64,000 nt of DNA, taken from Ptiloglossa arizonensis (Eukaryota; Arthropoda; Insecta; Hymenoptera; Colletidae). The position numbers and the translations under genes are program-made. Below the pieces are notes generated by a model that made no database searches, was not told the DNA's origin, and saw only the letters and a program-made list of their open reading frames with translations. Numbering within the stretch: the first letter of the stretch is position 1; each line of letters opens with the position of its first letter. Shown here in pieces: positions 62,701 through 64,000 of this stretch. Location of the stretch: assembly GCF_051014685.1 (NCBI RefSeq), contig NW_027479539.1, positions 1-64,000 on the forward strand. The letters run 5' to 3'.

Positions 62701-64000
62701 AATCGGGCAAGTTTCTACTTTCAGATGCAACAGAAACTTTGCGGATTGGTCAATCCGTTCGCGAGATATGGCAGTTTTGAGGAAAGAAACGCTTGAGAAA
62801 CTCAAAATTTTCGCAGTTCTGATGCTCGAAACGAATAACTAGAACGGCCTAGGGGAAAACTACTCATACCGTTGTAATGGGGCGAGTTTCTACTTTCAGA
62901 TGCAACAGAGACTTTGCGGATTGGTCAATCCGTTCGCGAGATATGGCAGTTTTGAGGAAAGAAACGCTTGAGAAACTCAAAATTTTCGCAGTTCTGATGC
63001 TCGAAACGAATAACTAGAACGGCCTACGGGAAAACTACTCATACCGTTGTAATCGGGCGAGATTCTATTTTCAGATGCAACAGAAATTTTGCGGATTGGT
63101 CAATTCGTTCGCGAGATATGTCAGTTTGGAGGTAAGAAACGCTTGAAAAACTCAAAATTTTCGCAGTTCTGATGCTCGAAACTAATAACTAGAACGACCT
63201 AGGGGAAAACTACTCATACCGTTGTAATCGGGCGAGTTTCTACTTTCAGATGCAACAGAAATTTTGCGGATTGGTCAATCCGTTCGCGAGATATGGCAGT
63301 TTGGAGGTAAGAAACGCTTCAAAACTCAAAATTTTCGCAGTTCTGATGCTCGAAACTAATAACTAGAACGGCCTAGGGGAAAACTACTCATACCGTTGTA
63401 ATCGGGCGAGTTTCTACTTTCAGATGCAACAGAAATTTTGCGGATTGGTCAATCCGTTCGCGAGATATGGCAGTTTTGATGTAAGCAACGCTTGAAAAAC
63501 TCAAAATTTTCGCAGTTCTGCTGCTCAAAACTAATAACTAGAGCGACCTAGGGGAAAACTACTCATACCGTTGTAATCGGGCGAGTTTCAACTTTCAGAT
63601 GCAACAGACATTTTGCGGATTGGTCAATCCGTTCGCGAGATATGGCAGTTTTGATGTAAGAAACGCTTGAAAAACTCAAAATTTTCGCAGTTCTCATGAT
63701 CGAAACGAATAACTAGAACGGCCTAGGGGAAAACTACTCATACCGTTGTAATCGGGCAAGTTTCTACTTTCAGATGCAACAGAAATTTTGCGGATTGGTC
63801 AATCCGTTCGCGAGATATGGCAGTTTGGAGGTAAGAAACGCTTGAAAAACTCAAAATTTTCGCAGTTCCGATGCTCGAAACGAATAACTAGAACGGCCTA
63901 GGGGAAAACTACTCATACCGTTGTAATCGGGCGAGCTTCTACTTTCAGATGCAAGAGAAATTTTGCGGATTGGTCAATCCGTTCGCGAGATATGGCAGTT
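59764..64000 (+). repeat. Right-end mosaic of A and B segments
   Basis: 59764-60212 continues as 29514-29962 (offset 30250). From about 60290 to 60580 two monomers of the ATGTTCG/ACTTGCAG type are inserted. Then 60606-61130 follows 30181-30705 at offset 30425, one monomer longer. The B cassette fills 61.2-62.2 kb. Near 62497-62535 a hybrid joins the CCCAATTTT monomer to the CACATTCCG/GGGGCGGG types. From 62.53 kb the sequence follows 40.14-41.6 kb at about 22384 bp, with GCCTACGGG recurring at 60925 and 63023. A one-base deletion, CTTCAAAACTC, sits near 63318. The array continues past the window edge. Confidence 0.8.

Larger units (their letters stand above)
1..64000 (+). repeat. Satellite DNA array, ~175 bp monomer, about 366 head-to-tail copies
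   Basis: Every line of the window is the same ~175 bp unit in one orientation. Landmarks in order are TTTTGAGGTAAG (p1-12), TTTTCGCAGTTCTGATG (p34-50), CTCGAAACGAATAACTAG (p51-68), CCTAGG (p74-79), ACTCATACCGTTGTAAT (p88-104), GAGTTTCTAC (p110-119), CGGATTGGTCAATCCG (p143-158) and TCGCGA (p160-165). Lengths vary by a base or so. Common indels are one T lost in AAACTTTGCGG, one A lost in GGGGAAAACT, one T lost in CAGTTTTGAGG, and a G lost or a C gained around p105-109. Most neighbouring monomers differ at only a few sites. Such arrays usually form centromeric or pericentromeric heterochromatin; that placement is inferred from size and uniformity, not shown by the sequence. I do not recognise the family by name. 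The array runs off both ends of the window. Confidence 0.97.

Noticed and set aside
1..64000. Recurrent open frames of 61, 86, 106 and 108 codons on the minus strand as genes
   Set aside because: They are the same satellite read in one frame, end at the same monomer position, depend on single-base indels and often lack ATG. There is no promoter, no domain and no unique flank, so I do not annotate them as coding.
1..64000. CRISPR array
   Set aside because: There are no short identical repeats alternating with unique spacers. The whole 175 bp unit repeats and there is no spacer diversity and no cas gene.
1..64000. Bacterial repeat-protein gene or large adhesin
   Set aside because: The unit is not a multiple of three and all frames meet stops within about two monomers, so no long repetitive protein can be encoded.
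1..64000. rDNA spacer or tRNA-containing repeat
   Set aside because: No rRNA segment and no tRNA-like A-box/B-box pair with a cloverleaf was recognised in the monomer.
1..64000. Naming a species or a known satellite family
   Set aside because: I do not recognise the monomer with confidence. A database search of the consensus would decide, and it was not possible here.

Overview
The whole 64 kb window is one uninterrupted, head-to-tail satellite DNA array. Its monomer is about 175 bp and is first seen at 1-175, 176-351 and 352-526. Window length and phase (base 1 opens a monomer, base 63998 closes one) give about 366 monomers with a net loss of about 52 bp. I found no unique sequence, no transposon, no RNA gene, no inverted monomer and no credible protein-coding gene. 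In this report p1 is the first T of TTTTGAGG and the consensus monomer runs p1-p175.

The layout is that of eukaryotic centromeric or pericentromeric heterochromatin. The species cannot be named from sequence alone. Consensus GC is about 44%, and 11 CpG sites per 175 bp is more than composition predicts. That argues against long, heavy germline CpG methylation and fits an insect or other invertebrate somewhat better than a vertebrate or a flowering plant. This is a weak inference.

Two monomer families alternate. Family A has T at p4, G at p23, C at p30, G at p105 and C at p138. Family B typically has G, A, A, C and T at those sites. Family B carries TAATCGGG where A carries TAATGGGG. This gives B a 17-bp motif (p93-p109) resembling the CENP-B box, with CG, the central A and CGGG at the right spacing but AC in place of the leading TT. 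Family B is absent from the first 11.8 kb and is common afterwards.

Region by region: 1-11680 is A-family only, with local 6-, 7- and 10-monomer periodicities. 11681-18640 is a 17-monomer higher-order repeat (HOR) of 2973 bp, about 2.3 copies. 18641-19310 is a short B-family block. 19311-25640 is a 13-monomer HOR of 2274 bp, about 2.8 copies. 25640-44160 is a mosaic of A and B segments with a 20-monomer tandem duplication (3496 bp) and dispersed copies 10139 bp apart. 44160-48050 shows short 3- and 5-monomer duplications. 48050-53620 includes a 10-monomer duplication of exactly 1750 bp. 53621-64000 is again mosaic, including a 3.8 kb segment that copies 24.1-27.9 kb at an offset of 31822 bp.

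There are no genes to work together here. The biology is in repeat turnover: nested tandem duplications, long-range copies within the array, and hybrid monomers at breakpoints, as expected from repeated unequal exchange, gene conversion or replication slippage. The recurrent 86- and 106-codon minus-strand open frames are by-products of the repeat and are not annotated as genes.
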